A stretch of DNA of 50,612 bases from Sedimentisphaerales bacterium (GTDB taxonomy: Bacteria; Planctomycetota; Phycisphaerae; Sedimentisphaerales; Anaerobacaceae): assembly GCA_016933295.1 (NCBI GenBank), contig JAFGBG010000087.1, forward strand, positions 1 to 50,612, given 5' to 3'. The translations under genes and the position numbers were made by a program. Below are positions 24,711 through 33,125 of the stretch, piece after piece; positions within the stretch are counted from its first letter, which is position 1; each line of letters begins with the position of its first letter. A model generated the notes under the pieces. That model was not told the origin of the DNA. It ran no database searches and was given only the letters and a program-made list of their open reading frames with translations.

Positions 24711-26654
24711 TTAGCTCTTAAAAGGAGCTGTTCTGCTGTGCCTGGCGTCATGTATTGCCATTTGCTTCGCTTTGTTGAGTACTTTTTTGATAAATATTTT
24801 ATCTTCGGTTGTAAGTTTTTGTCGGCTGGCATAATGAAGATAGAAACGCATTCTGTCGGTTCTCGAAAAAACTTTGCCGGGCGACGAATAATACATCTGT
24901 GCGATATCTTTTATTTGGTATCGTAGCTTGAAAACAAAGGGCTTAAATACTCTGGCCAGGTCGATGAGATAAAAACTGCCGTTATCATTATAAAATATAT
25001 GCGAAAGGTATAAATCCCTGTGGCGATAATTTGTCTCGTGAAATTTCTTGATAAAATCTGCCAGTTGAGAGATAAAACTCCTTCGTAGCTTTAAATTTTT
25101 TACAGTGACCGGGCCGTTAAAAAAATCCGGCAGTTTTCGCTCTAAGGCTTCTGCATCCGGGATTTTTTCCGTGATAACAAAGCTTCGCTTCTCAAAAATT
25201 GCCGCCGTCTGTGTGCCGTAAGCTATGGTTTTAGGCGTATTGATACCTGCCTCTGTTAATCGTTGTGAGGCTTCGAATTCTACAGAGGCGCAGCTTTTTC
25301 GCCCATGAGTTGCAAGCCAGTTTTTTAGCTGGATACGGATTGGCGGATTGTCGTAACGTTTGAGAAATAGTGTCAGGGGTTCAGAGGTATCCGATAACTT
25401 TATTTCAAATTGCAGGCGGCTGCGAAAACGGGCGAGATTTTTCTTTTTCAGGTTTTTTGCCGTATCAAAGGAAAAGACCGCATTGATCGAATCCAGGCCA
25501 AGAGTGTCGAATGCTGATTTATAAGCAGGATCTATGAAGAAGAATTCTGAGATTTCAGCAAATTCCTGCCGGGTGTAGATTTTAGCTTGTTTGCGTTTGT
25601 TTTCAAGGAGTTGTTTTGCCGCGTTACAAACCACTTCAACCGTGATTGATTCCATGCAAAAATGCTTGTTTTTTGGGCATATTGGATTATGGCAGGGGGC
25701 ACAGTGGACATTGCCGATTATTTGAATTTCATTTTCGTAGTTTGTATCCGTCCATGCCGGATTATTCGGGCCAAAGAGGGTTACAACTTTTCGTCCCAGC
25801 GCTACGGCTATATGTCGCGGCCCCGTATCGTTGGCTATCACCATATCAGCCATTGCATAAAGGGCTTTAAGCCCACCGAGGCTGAGAGGATTTTCCGCCA
25901 GACTGATTATTTTGCGCTTTGAATCTTGTTGTTGTGATTGAGCAAAATATTTGCTTGAGCGGCAGATATTTTGTGCAATTTTCTGTTCGGCGGGATTGGT
26001 TGCGACGGAGATGACAACGGTAGCGTTATATTCGGCGATAAGCCTGTCCGCTGTTTGTGCAAATCTATTACTGGGCCAGCATTTACTCGGTCCGAATGCT
26101 CCACCGGGAACAAAAATTACAATTGGAACATCGGTGTTAAATAATTCCGGCAGTTTTACTCGCAGGCTCTCTTTTGCCGATGGATCGATGGACAATTCAA
26201 GATTTCTGTCGTTTATCTGAGCGCCGAGCCCGGATGCGATGGCGAGATAATAATCGACCATCGAAAGGGCTTTGTATTTGCCATTGGGAAGTTTTGCCGG
26301 ATAAAGCTTCCCGGTGAGCAGGAAGCCCCGTTTTTCGCGGACATAGCCTGTCCGCGACGGTATCTGTGCTAAATACGCTGCCAGTGCCGAGGCAAAAGAA
26401 TTCTTAAAAAGGATTGCGTGGGTGAATTTATGTTTTTTAAGCTCTTTTGAGATAGCAAAGGGATTGTTTTTTTTCTGCTCCAGCCACGCATCATTATAGC
26501 TGCAAGGTGAAAGAACTTGCCGGACAACAGAGTTGGCGAAAAAAGTGATTTTACCGGAATCGAAGTGCTCTCGGATAGCTCGAAGAGCAGGCGTACAAAG
26601 AATCGCATCGCCCATAGGTGAAGGCAGCCAGACTAAAAGGTTCGTATCTTGCAT
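24711..26654 (-). CDS. heptosyltransferase (GT9) fused to a WaaP/Kdo-kinase-like domain
   Basis: 647 residues with two enzymes in one chain. Residues 1 to about 345 are a GT9 ADP-heptose transferase: PSPMGDAILCTPALRAIRE at the start, FVPGGAFGPSKCWP in the middle and ANDTGPRHIAVALG as the donor-binding signature. Residues from about 355 form a protein-kinase-like fold of the LPS sugar kinase type (WaaP/KdkA/InaA): an FVITEKI hinge, the catalytic loop YRHRDLYLSHIFYN and the metal-binding LIDLARV. I infer that one protein adds a heptose and phosphorylates a core sugar. The two activities are normally encoded separately. It belongs to the lpxK-hldE-gmhA operon. Confidence 0.88.
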   Translation of the reverse strand: MQDTNLLVWLPSPMGDAILCTPALRAIREHFDSGKITFFANSVVRQVLSPCSYNDAWLEQKKNNPFAISKELKKHKFTHAILFKNSFASALAAYLAQIPSRTGYVREKRGFLLTGKLYPAKLPNGKYKALSMVDYYLAIASGLGAQINDRNLELSIDPSAKESLRVKLPELFNTDVPIVIFVPGGAFGPSKCWPSNRFAQTADRLIAEYNATVVISVATNPAEQKIAQNICRSSKYFAQSQQQDSKRKIISLAENPLSLGGLKALYAMADMVIANDTGPRHIAVALGRKVVTLFGPNNPAWTDTNYENEIQIIGNVHCAPCHNPICPKNKHFCMESITVEVVCNAAKQLLENKRKQAKIYTRQEFAEISEFFFIDPAYKSAFDTLGLDSINAVFSFDTAKNLKKKNLARFRSRLQFEIKLSDTSEPLTLFLKRYDNPPIRIQLKNWLATHGRKSCASVEFEASQRLTEAGINTPKTIAYGTQTAAIFEKRSFVITEKIPDAEALERKLPDFFNGPVTVKNLKLRRSFISQLADFIKKFHETNYRHRDLYLSHIFYNDNGSFYLIDLARVFKPFVFKLRYQIKDIAQMYYSSPGKVFSRTDRMRFYLHYASRQKLTTEDKIFIKKVLNKAKQMAIHDARHSRTAPFKS

Positions 26655-26705
26655 TTCGTATCCTGTATCTCGCTTCCGGTTTTGGGAGATACGTATTAAA
26701 TATCC

Positions 26706-27812
26706 TTATTTTCGACCATGCATTATGTAGAAAGTCAGTGACATAAGCTGAAATACGATTGCAAAACCAAGTGCAATGAAGATTGCGTTATCGCGGTTCT
26801 CCGGGCTCATCAGGAACCATATTGTTATCAGCAGGCAAAACAGAACAATAATTTGAACGATACCGGCCATCAGTCTCATTATTGAAAATTCGCTGAACAT
26901 TTCCGAACGCTGCATATTTCTGAGCTGCCCTAATATATTGGTTAATAGTTGTTCGATTCTATTATTTGTAGGGTTTTGTTCAGGATTATTAGCTTGTATA
27001 TTTTCTTGCTCGGGTTGGGTATTATCGATATCGGCAGGGATTGTCGATTCGGTTATTTTTTGTGCCGTTTCGGTGATTTCAGGAAAATTATTTTTCATCT
27101 TTTGGTTTTGTTGAGTTGCTTCGGCGGCTGATTGCTCCGGTTCACTGGGCGAATCCTCGGTTAATTTTGTTAATTCTTCCGTTTGTTCAACATTCGTATC
27201 GGCAGCCTGGCGATTTTTAGTTTGCTTGCCTGTTTGTGAGTTAAGATGTTTTTTTATGATATTGACCGCCTCTCTTAAATTTATACCTCTGTAATCCGGT
27301 CTGATACCCGATTGAACTGGGCGGGAATCCGGTTGTTTCTGGCGAGATGGCGCATCGATTAATATTGTTTTACAGCCTGCTCTTTGACCCGCTTCGACGT
27401 CTCGAATGCTGTTACCGATGCACCATGATTGTTCCAGGTCTATGTCCATATCTTTTGCCGCTGCCAGTAGCATTCCCGGATTCGGTTTTCTGTTGTTGCT
27501 TTCTTTTCGATATTTCGGAATAACTCCATCGGGATGATAGGGGCAGTAATATATACGGTCTAAATATGCATTCTTTTCGGCCAGAAGCTGTTTTAGACGG
27601 CCATGTATTTTTTCAAGGTTCTTCTCGGTGACAATTCCCCTTGCAACCGCCGACTGGTTGGAGACTACAATCAGCTTATAGTCGAGTTTTTTTAGTTTGA
27701 TTAGCGCCTCGGTGACACCATCAAGCAGTTCAACCTGCTCCGGGCTGCTAATATAACCTGGATCTTTTATCAATGTATCATCACGGTCTAAGAATATAGC
27801 TTTATTGGACAT
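26706..27812 (-). CDS. gmhB: GmhB-like D,D-heptose bisphosphate phosphatase with extra membrane domain
   Basis: 368 residues against about 190 for GmhB. Residues 1-175 are a HAD-IIIA phosphatase: FLDRDDTLI with D9 and D11, VVSNQSAVARG, RKPNPGMLLAA and CIGNSIRDVEAGQRAG. In the heptose route it removes the 7-phosphate. The zinc loop of classic GmhB is only half kept: CPYHP is present, but the later CxC pair is replaced by S and N before RKPNPG. A low-complexity Gln/Asn/Glu-rich linker (about 190-300) leads to two TM helices at the end (about 310-365). So the enzyme is tethered to the membrane. It lies 5 bases after gmhA. Confidence 0.87.
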   Translation of the reverse strand: MSNKAIFLDRDDTLIKDPGYISSPEQVELLDGVTEALIKLKKLDYKLIVVSNQSAVARGIVTEKNLEKIHGRLKQLLAEKNAYLDRIYYCPYHPDGVIPKYRKESNNRKPNPGMLLAAAKDMDIDLEQSWCIGNSIRDVEAGQRAGCKTILIDAPSRQKQPDSRPVQSGIRPDYRGINLREAVNIIKKHLNSQTGKQTKNRQAADTNVEQTEELTKLTEDSPSEPEQSAAEATQQNQKMKNNFPEITETAQKITESTIPADIDNTQPEQENIQANNPEQNPTNNRIEQLLTNILGQLRNMQRSEMFSEFSIMRLMAGIVQIIVLFCLLITIWFLMSPENRDNAIFIALGFAIVFQLMSLTFYIMHGRK

Positions 27813-27817
27813 GATTA

Positions 27818-28420
27818 TCAGTTTTTATTCCCGGTTTTATGAACTGCGAAATGTTGCTCTACAAGATCACAAATGATATGATATGCAAGCTGATGTATTT
27901 CCTGGCTTCTCGCCGTTGATTTATTATCGGCACAAAAGCAAATATCGGCGATTTTTTCAAGCACACTGTTCTTTTTCCCGGTGAAGGCAATTATCAGAGC
28001 ATTTTTTTCTTTAGCAGATTTTGCAGCAGCGATGACATTTGCCGAACTGCCACTGGTAGAAAGCGCCCATAGGATATCGCCGTCACGTGTAAGAGCTTCC
28101 ACCTGTCTGACAAAAATATTCTCGAATGTATAATCGTTGGCGACCGATGTTAGAATGGAAGTGTCAGTCGAAAGTGCGACCGCGGCAAGGGCTTTCCGTT
28201 CCCTGGAAAATCGCCCGACAAATTCGCCGGCTATATGCTGGGCGTCTGCCGCAGAACCACCGTTGCCGCAGATATAAATTGTGCCGTTCTTTTCTAATGT
28301 ATTTATTATTGCCTCGACTATTGTTGTTATTGTTTTTATGCCGGATGCTTCAAATTCAGTGGTCATCTTTTTGTGTGTTTCGATGGCCTCGGAAATAATA
28401 TTTTTCGTATTATCGTTCAT
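27818..28420 (-). CDS. gmhA: sedoheptulose-7-phosphate isomerase
   Basis: First step of ADP-heptose synthesis: sedoheptulose 7-phosphate to D-glycero-D-manno-heptose 7-phosphate. 200 residues forming one SIS domain with the GmhA signature YICGNGGSAADAQHIAGEFVGRF (in parts), STDTSILTSVAND, LSTSGSSANVIAA and the C-terminal SQEIHQLAYHIICDLVE, where the conserved E and H serve catalysis and zinc binding. The ATG shares a base with the hldE stop (TGATG), so the two are translationally coupled. Confidence 0.96.
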   Translation of the reverse strand: MNDNTKNIISEAIETHKKMTTEFEASGIKTITTIVEAIINTLEKNGTIYICGNGGSAADAQHIAGEFVGRFSRERKALAAVALSTDTSILTSVANDYTFENIFVRQVEALTRDGDILWALSTSGSSANVIAAAKSAKEKNALIIAFTGKKNSVLEKIADICFCADNKSTARSQEIHQLAYHIICDLVEQHFAVHKTGNKN

Positions 28421-29904
28421 CAGGATTTCGCCTGCAATGTTTTAATTTTATTGATTGTTTCTGAAGAGCTTTTACCTTCTACTATTGGTGCAAGAACAAC
28501 TTTTCCGCCGTATGATTCCACAAATTCTCGTCCTATTACTCCTTTTTGCTCCCAATCCCGGCCTTTAACTAAAATGTCCGGTTTGACCATCTTGATTAAA
28601 GCAAGCGGATCAGGCTCGTCGAAAATCGTAACATAATCGACCATTTCCAGGGCAGCCAGAATAGTAGCTCGGTCTTTTTGATTATTTATTGGTCGTTCAG
28701 GTCCTTTTATAGTTTTTACGGATTTGTCGCCGTTTAGCCCGACGACTACAATATGGCCCTGTGACTTACAGAATTTCAGATATTCAATGTGCCCGGTATG
28801 TATGACATCGAAGCAGCCGTTAGTGAAAACGATGGTTTTATTCCGCCTTCGATGCCAGGCAAGTTCGTCAATTAACAGGTTACTTGAACGTATCTTGCCG
28901 CTTTTAGCCTGATTTTGAGCTACTATCTCATCTATCATTTCTTCGATAGTCACTGTTTTGTTGCCGAATTTTTCAACTTCAATACCCCCGGCGATATTGG
29001 CCAATTCGACCGCAGTATGATAATCGCAACCGGCGGCAAGTGTTGTCGCCAGTGTGGATAAAACCATATCGCCCGCTCCTGTAACATCGTAAACATCACG
29101 GGGACGAGTGGGTATGATTTGGCTTTTGTTTTTTGTTTTTAAATATGCACCAACCTTGTCAAGTGTTATAACCACAGCTTCCAGTTTAAGCTTTTCGACA
29201 AGTTCCTGTGCCGCTTTTTTGTATTCCGACTCGTTGTTAATCTCGAAACCGACCGCCACTGATGTTTCCTGTCGATTTGGTGTGATAACTGAAGCACCTG
29301 TGTATTTTGAATAATCGCTGTTAAGGCTTGGATCGACTATTATTTTTTTGCCGGCCTTTACGGCTGATTGTATAATTTCAAAACAAATTGTTTTACTCAG
29401 CAGGCCCTTGTCATGATCCTGAAGGCATACGATATCAACCTGCGGCAGTCTCGCCCTATATAAGCTTATAATCTTTTCGTTTTGTTTTTCAACAAGAGCA
29501 TCCGTAGATTCCTCGTCCATTCTGAATAACTGCTGTTGATGTCGGTGTTGGGCCAGACCTATGAGCCTTTGTTTGCTGGTGGTTGGGCGGTTTGGAACAG
29601 TAAGAAGACCGGTAATATCGGCTCCGATTTTCTTAAGCATTTTTGTAAGAATTCTGCCGTTTTGGTCTTCACCGATGATACCTACACAAACAGGAACCGC
29701 ACCCAGCTCGGCAAGGTCGGCGGCGACGGAACCTGCTCCTCCGCAACTATACTCGGTCCTGTGAACCCGGAGTACCGGTACGGGTGCCTCCGGGCTGATC
29801 CTCAGGGCATCCCCGTAGAGATAAATATCGAGCATAAAGTCACCCACAACCATTACTCTCGGTGAACCGAGATTTGCTATCGTTTTAAGCAGTTTTTGGT
29901 CCAT
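28420..29904 (-). CDS. hldE: bifunctional heptose 7-phosphate kinase / heptose 1-phosphate adenylyltransferase
   Basis: Makes heptose 1,7-bisphosphate, then, after GmhB, joins AMP to heptose 1-phosphate. 494 residues, full length for the fused form. The kinase domain (1 to about 320) is of PfkB/ribokinase type with FMLDIYLYGDALRISPEAPVP and the DVTGAGDMVLST signature holding the catalytic aspartate. The transferase domain (about 345-494) has TNGCFDVIHTGHIEYL, with the HxGH nucleotide-binding motif, and KGPERPINNQKDRA. It lies downstream of lpxK by 35 bases and overlaps gmhA by one base. Confidence 0.97.
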   Translation of the reverse strand: MDQKLLKTIANLGSPRVMVVGDFMLDIYLYGDALRISPEAPVPVLRVHRTEYSCGGAGSVAADLAELGAVPVCVGIIGEDQNGRILTKMLKKIGADITGLLTVPNRPTTSKQRLIGLAQHRHQQQLFRMDEESTDALVEKQNEKIISLYRARLPQVDIVCLQDHDKGLLSKTICFEIIQSAVKAGKKIIVDPSLNSDYSKYTGASVITPNRQETSVAVGFEINNESEYKKAAQELVEKLKLEAVVITLDKVGAYLKTKNKSQIIPTRPRDVYDVTGAGDMVLSTLATTLAAGCDYHTAVELANIAGGIEVEKFGNKTVTIEEMIDEIVAQNQAKSGKIRSSNLLIDELAWHRRRNKTIVFTNGCFDVIHTGHIEYLKFCKSQGHIVVVGLNGDKSVKTIKGPERPINNQKDRATILAALEMVDYVTIFDEPDPLALIKMVKPDILVKGRDWEQKGVIGREFVESYGGKVVLAPIVEGKSSSETINKIKTLQAKS

Positions 29905-29939
29905 AAGAATATGATTCTTAAATAATTCCAGAGCACACG

Positions 29940-31043
29940 TTATTTTCTTTTTGAGATTTTACTTTCTAATTTATCTTCAATCAAGCATCTTAATCTGTCT
30001 TCGGCTTCAAGGAATTTTATCTCGATTGCCAGATATGCAAGCTGTACGTTTTTCTTGTCTAAATCCAAATATCTTATTTTAGTCCAGTCTTTTTGTGTTG
30101 TCAATATAATGCCGGCTTTGGCGAACCGAGCCTGTTGGTAAATATCAGCCAAATCGGACTCAGAGTAACTATAGTGGTCGTTAAAAGTTTTAGAGCCGGT
30201 CAATTCGGCTCCTAAAGCATTGATTGTCTTGAAGAAGGCGTCTGGATTACCTATGCCGCAGAAGGCGAAAATCTTTTGAGCTTTGAGATTCTGGATGGGT
30301 ATGTTTTTGTTTTCCGAAGTTTTAGCATAAGCTGCTGAGTGTATTGATTTTGCTATGACTATATCCGGATTTATTGCGTGCAGTTTGGTTTTAATTGTAT
30401 TCAGGTCTGACTCTGAGACTTGATCACATCTTGTTATAACGACGGCATGGGCACGTTTCAGTGAGGAAAGTGGTTCTCGTAACAGCCCGGCCGGGAAAAT
30501 TTTTTCGTAGCCAAAAGGTCGTGTTGCATCGATTGTTACGATGTCCAGTCCTCTGGCCAGTCGGCGATGCTGAAAACCGTCGTCCATAATAAGAATTTCA
30601 GCGGCGAATTTTTCTATGGCTTCGGCAGCGCCGGCAATGCGATCCGGATTTATAATGACTTTGGCATTCGGACAGTTTTCGGCGAGGATCGCAGGCTCAT
30701 CTGTTGCCGTGTCTGTTATGTTATATTTTGAGACGTTTTTTTTTATACGTGTTTTGTATCCTCTTGTAAGGATTACGCAATTCAGGTTTTTATGATGCAG
30801 GAAATTACATAACCAGGCTACAAGTGGGGTTTTACCAGTTCCACCAAGAGTGATATTCCCGATGCTTATTACGACGGCCTCGTGATGATGGATTTTGAAG
30901 ATGTGCTTATCGTATAACAGATTTCTTATCCTGATTGTTACCGCATAAAGCTGTGCCGCCGCCGCTAAGCAAAATCTAAGCATTGCGGCAAAAGCTCCTT
31001 TTTTGCTACCTGAAACCAGCATGTAAAAAAAATCTTGATTCAT
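29940..31043 (-). CDS. lpxK: tetraacyldisaccharide 4'-kinase
   Basis: Phosphorylates the 4' position of the lipid A precursor at the inner membrane. 367 residues. A hydrophobic N-terminal helix (about 17-38) serves as membrane anchor. The P-loop GNITLGGTGKTP is at 62-73, followed by RGYKTR, a DDGFQHRRLARGLDIV segment typical of LpxK and the FCGIGNPDAFF element. It is the first gene of the minus-strand envelope operon. A 13-base hairpin (AGACC-TTT-GGTCT on the plus strand, 31050-31062) covers the place where the ribosome binding site should be. It implies a lipid A-based outer membrane. Confidence 0.96.
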   Translation of the reverse strand: MNQDFFYMLVSGSKKGAFAAMLRFCLAAAAQLYAVTIRIRNLLYDKHIFKIHHHEAVVISIGNITLGGTGKTPLVAWLCNFLHHKNLNCVILTRGYKTRIKKNVSKYNITDTATDEPAILAENCPNAKVIINPDRIAGAAEAIEKFAAEILIMDDGFQHRRLARGLDIVTIDATRPFGYEKIFPAGLLREPLSSLKRAHAVVITRCDQVSESDLNTIKTKLHAINPDIVIAKSIHSAAYAKTSENKNIPIQNLKAQKIFAFCGIGNPDAFFKTINALGAELTGSKTFNDHYSYSESDLADIYQQARFAKAGIILTTQKDWTKIRYLDLDKKNVQLAYLAIEIKFLEAEDRLRCLIEDKLESKISKRK

Positions 31044-31421
31044 ATTATGAGACCTTTGGTCTTCGGCGACGTTATTTTCGCTAACAGATTACAAAGATAG
31101 AACCTTCTTTGCCACAAAAAAGAGTTTTTTGGTTTTTTTTAGCTGTGAACATAATGATATTTGCTGACTTGTTAGGAGGGATTATTATATAGGACTGATG
31201 TCCTGAATTTACACTCAAAATATTCTTAAAAAAAGAAATTTTACCGTTTTAGCCGGTTTTCAATGCAATTATTCCAGCCTAAATACATATCCAATGTTTA
31301 GATAGATGCTGAGAATGACGATTTAATATGCGTTAAAAAGTAGCATGGGTGGGCAGCCTCATGCCTTGGAACTATTGATGAGCGAGCTTGATTTGGATTT
31401 CTGTAAACTTGTATAAACATT
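31044..31421. other. 378-base divergent intergenic region
   Basis: It must hold the start signals of the lpxK operon and of the histidine kinase. A hairpin AGACC-AAA-GGTCT (minus strand, 31050-31062) lies 6 bases before the lpxK ATG and overlaps the only SD-like bases (AAAGG). AGGAGGG near 31175 is not followed by a start codon. No RNA gene was recognised. Confidence 0.4.
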
Positions 31422-32999
31422 ATGAATTTTACGAATATATTTTCGGCTGTAAAACAGGCTATTAGCAATCTGACTATAAGGCGCAAGCTTATAACAATCA
31501 TAATGCTGGCTTGTACTCTTTCACTGTTTTTGGTGGGATCCACTTTTATATTCTGGCAGTGGTTTAGCCTTCGCCGTTCAATGGTGCGCACTTTATCGAC
31601 TCAGGCAAAAGTGATTGCGGATAACTGCAAGGCTTCAATCACTTTCGATGAGCCACAGGACGCTAATGATGTTCTTAAGGCGTTGATGACCGAGCCATCG
31701 ATTCTTTTCGGTGGAGTTTATACTGTCGATGGTGATATTTTTGCAAGTTATTATCGCGGTAATCAAGATCGAAGAGTGTCATTTTTAAAAATTCAATCGT
31801 CCGGGCACTTTTTCAAAGATAAGTTGCTGACTGTGTTTGAACCGATCACGGTAGAGGGCAAAAATGTCGGAATTGTTTGTCTTCGAGCTACGTTATCTAA
31901 TTTGCGGCAGACACTAAAGCGTGATATTGCCGTTGTTGTTGGAGTCTTGTTTATTGTATCTCTGCTGATATTTTTTGTCTCTGCCGGTCTGCAGAAGATT
32001 ATTTCGGAACCGATTCTCGAACTGGCTGATGTTGCGAAGGTAATATCAGACAAAAAAGAGTATTCTATCAGAGTAAATCGAAGCAGCAAAGACGAACTCG
32101 GTTTGCTGATAACTGCATTTAACGAGATGCTCGCGCAAATCCAGCAGCGAGACTTGGCTCTGGTAAATTCGAACGAGCAATTGGAGAAGAAGGTCGAGGA
32201 ACGCACAGCGGATCTCAAAGAAGAGGTAGCCGTTCGTCGGAAAGCAGAAAATGAGCTTGCAAAGACCGTAAAAAAACTGACAATATCCAACAGAGAGCTT
32301 CGTGAATTTACCCGTATTGCAGCTCACGATCTACAAACTCCTTTGCGTTCAATCGGGATATTGTCCGATTGGATGTCGGAAGATTATGCTCGAAAATTTG
32401 ATAAGAAGGGCCAAAAGAATGCCGCCTTGCTCATAAGCAGGGCGAAACGGATGAGTCGGCTTTTGAATGCGGTTATAGAGTATTCAGAAATATCCCTTGT
32501 TGATAGAAAACAGGAATGTCTGGATCTTAATTACATATTGTCAAATATCATCGCGAATATGGAAGTTTCTGAAGACATTGAAATAAGGATCGAGAATAAA
32601 TTGCCCGTGGTTATGGGCGTCCATAAGTTTATTTATGAACTGTTTAGTAATCTTATATCTAATGCTGTAAGGTATATGGACAAGCCGAAAGGCGTTATAA
32701 AGATCCGGTGTGTTGATGATGGTGGTTTTTGGAAATTCAGCGTTGCTGATAATGGTTGCGGTATAGAAGAAAAGTATTTTAAGAAAATATTTGAAATTTT
32801 CCAGATGCTCTCATTGCGGGATGAGACGGAAAATGTGGGAATCGGCCTTTCCATTGTGAAAAAAATTGTAGAATTGTATGATGGTCGTGTATGGGTCGAA
32901 TCAGAATCAGGACAGGGCAGCACGTTCTTTTTTACTTTTCCAAAGTTAACAGTAGTGCTTGAAAAAGATCTCAGAATTTTGGCCGGTTCTGCTTGTTAA
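31422..32999 (+). CDS. membrane sensor histidine kinase (CHASE-type sensor, HAMP)
   Basis: 525 residues. The first TM helix (about 23-47) is followed by an extracytoplasmic sensor of about 120 residues that resembles CHASE8 (QAKVIADNCKASITFDEPQD, LKALMTEPSILFGGVYTVDG). A second TM helix (about 167-188), a HAMP linker (about 190-245) and a coiled coil (about 243-290) come next. The dimerisation domain has H302 in TRIAAHDLQTPLRSIG, and the ATPase domain has NLISNAVRYM, VADNGCGIEEKY and VGIGLSIVKKIVELYDGRVW. No response regulator is adjacent, so its partner is elsewhere. It is convergent with the dehydrogenase gene, with no clear terminator between. Confidence 0.92.
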   Translation: MNFTNIFSAVKQAISNLTIRRKLITIIMLACTLSLFLVGSTFIFWQWFSLRRSMVRTLSTQAKVIADNCKASITFDEPQDANDVLKALMTEPSILFGGVYTVDGDIFASYYRGNQDRRVSFLKIQSSGHFFKDKLLTVFEPITVEGKNVGIVCLRATLSNLRQTLKRDIAVVVGVLFIVSLLIFFVSAGLQKIISEPILELADVAKVISDKKEYSIRVNRSSKDELGLLITAFNEMLAQIQQRDLALVNSNEQLEKKVEERTADLKEEVAVRRKAENELAKTVKKLTISNRELREFTRIAAHDLQTPLRSIGILSDWMSEDYARKFDKKGQKNAALLISRAKRMSRLLNAVIEYSEISLVDRKQECLDLNYILSNIIANMEVSEDIEIRIENKLPVVMGVHKFIYELFSNLISNAVRYMDKPKGVIKIRCVDDGGFWKFSVADNGCGIEEKYFKKIFEIFQMLSLRDETENVGIGLSIVKKIVELYDGRVWVESESGQGSTFFFTFPKLTVVLEKDLRILAGSAC

Positions 33000-33125
33000 G
33001 GTTTCTGCCGTTTGCATCTTTTGTCTCGGCGTATGTCTTTTCGAATTAATAAAGCATCTCCAGGTTGCCGCATGTACAGAATTCTCGACCGTTGAGTTTT
33101 TAGAGAACAATGAAGGCATATCGAA

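Noticed and set aside
31298-31591. 97-codon minus-strand frame overlapping the histidine kinase start
   Set aside because: It is largely antisense to the kinase gene and lacks a ribosome binding site.
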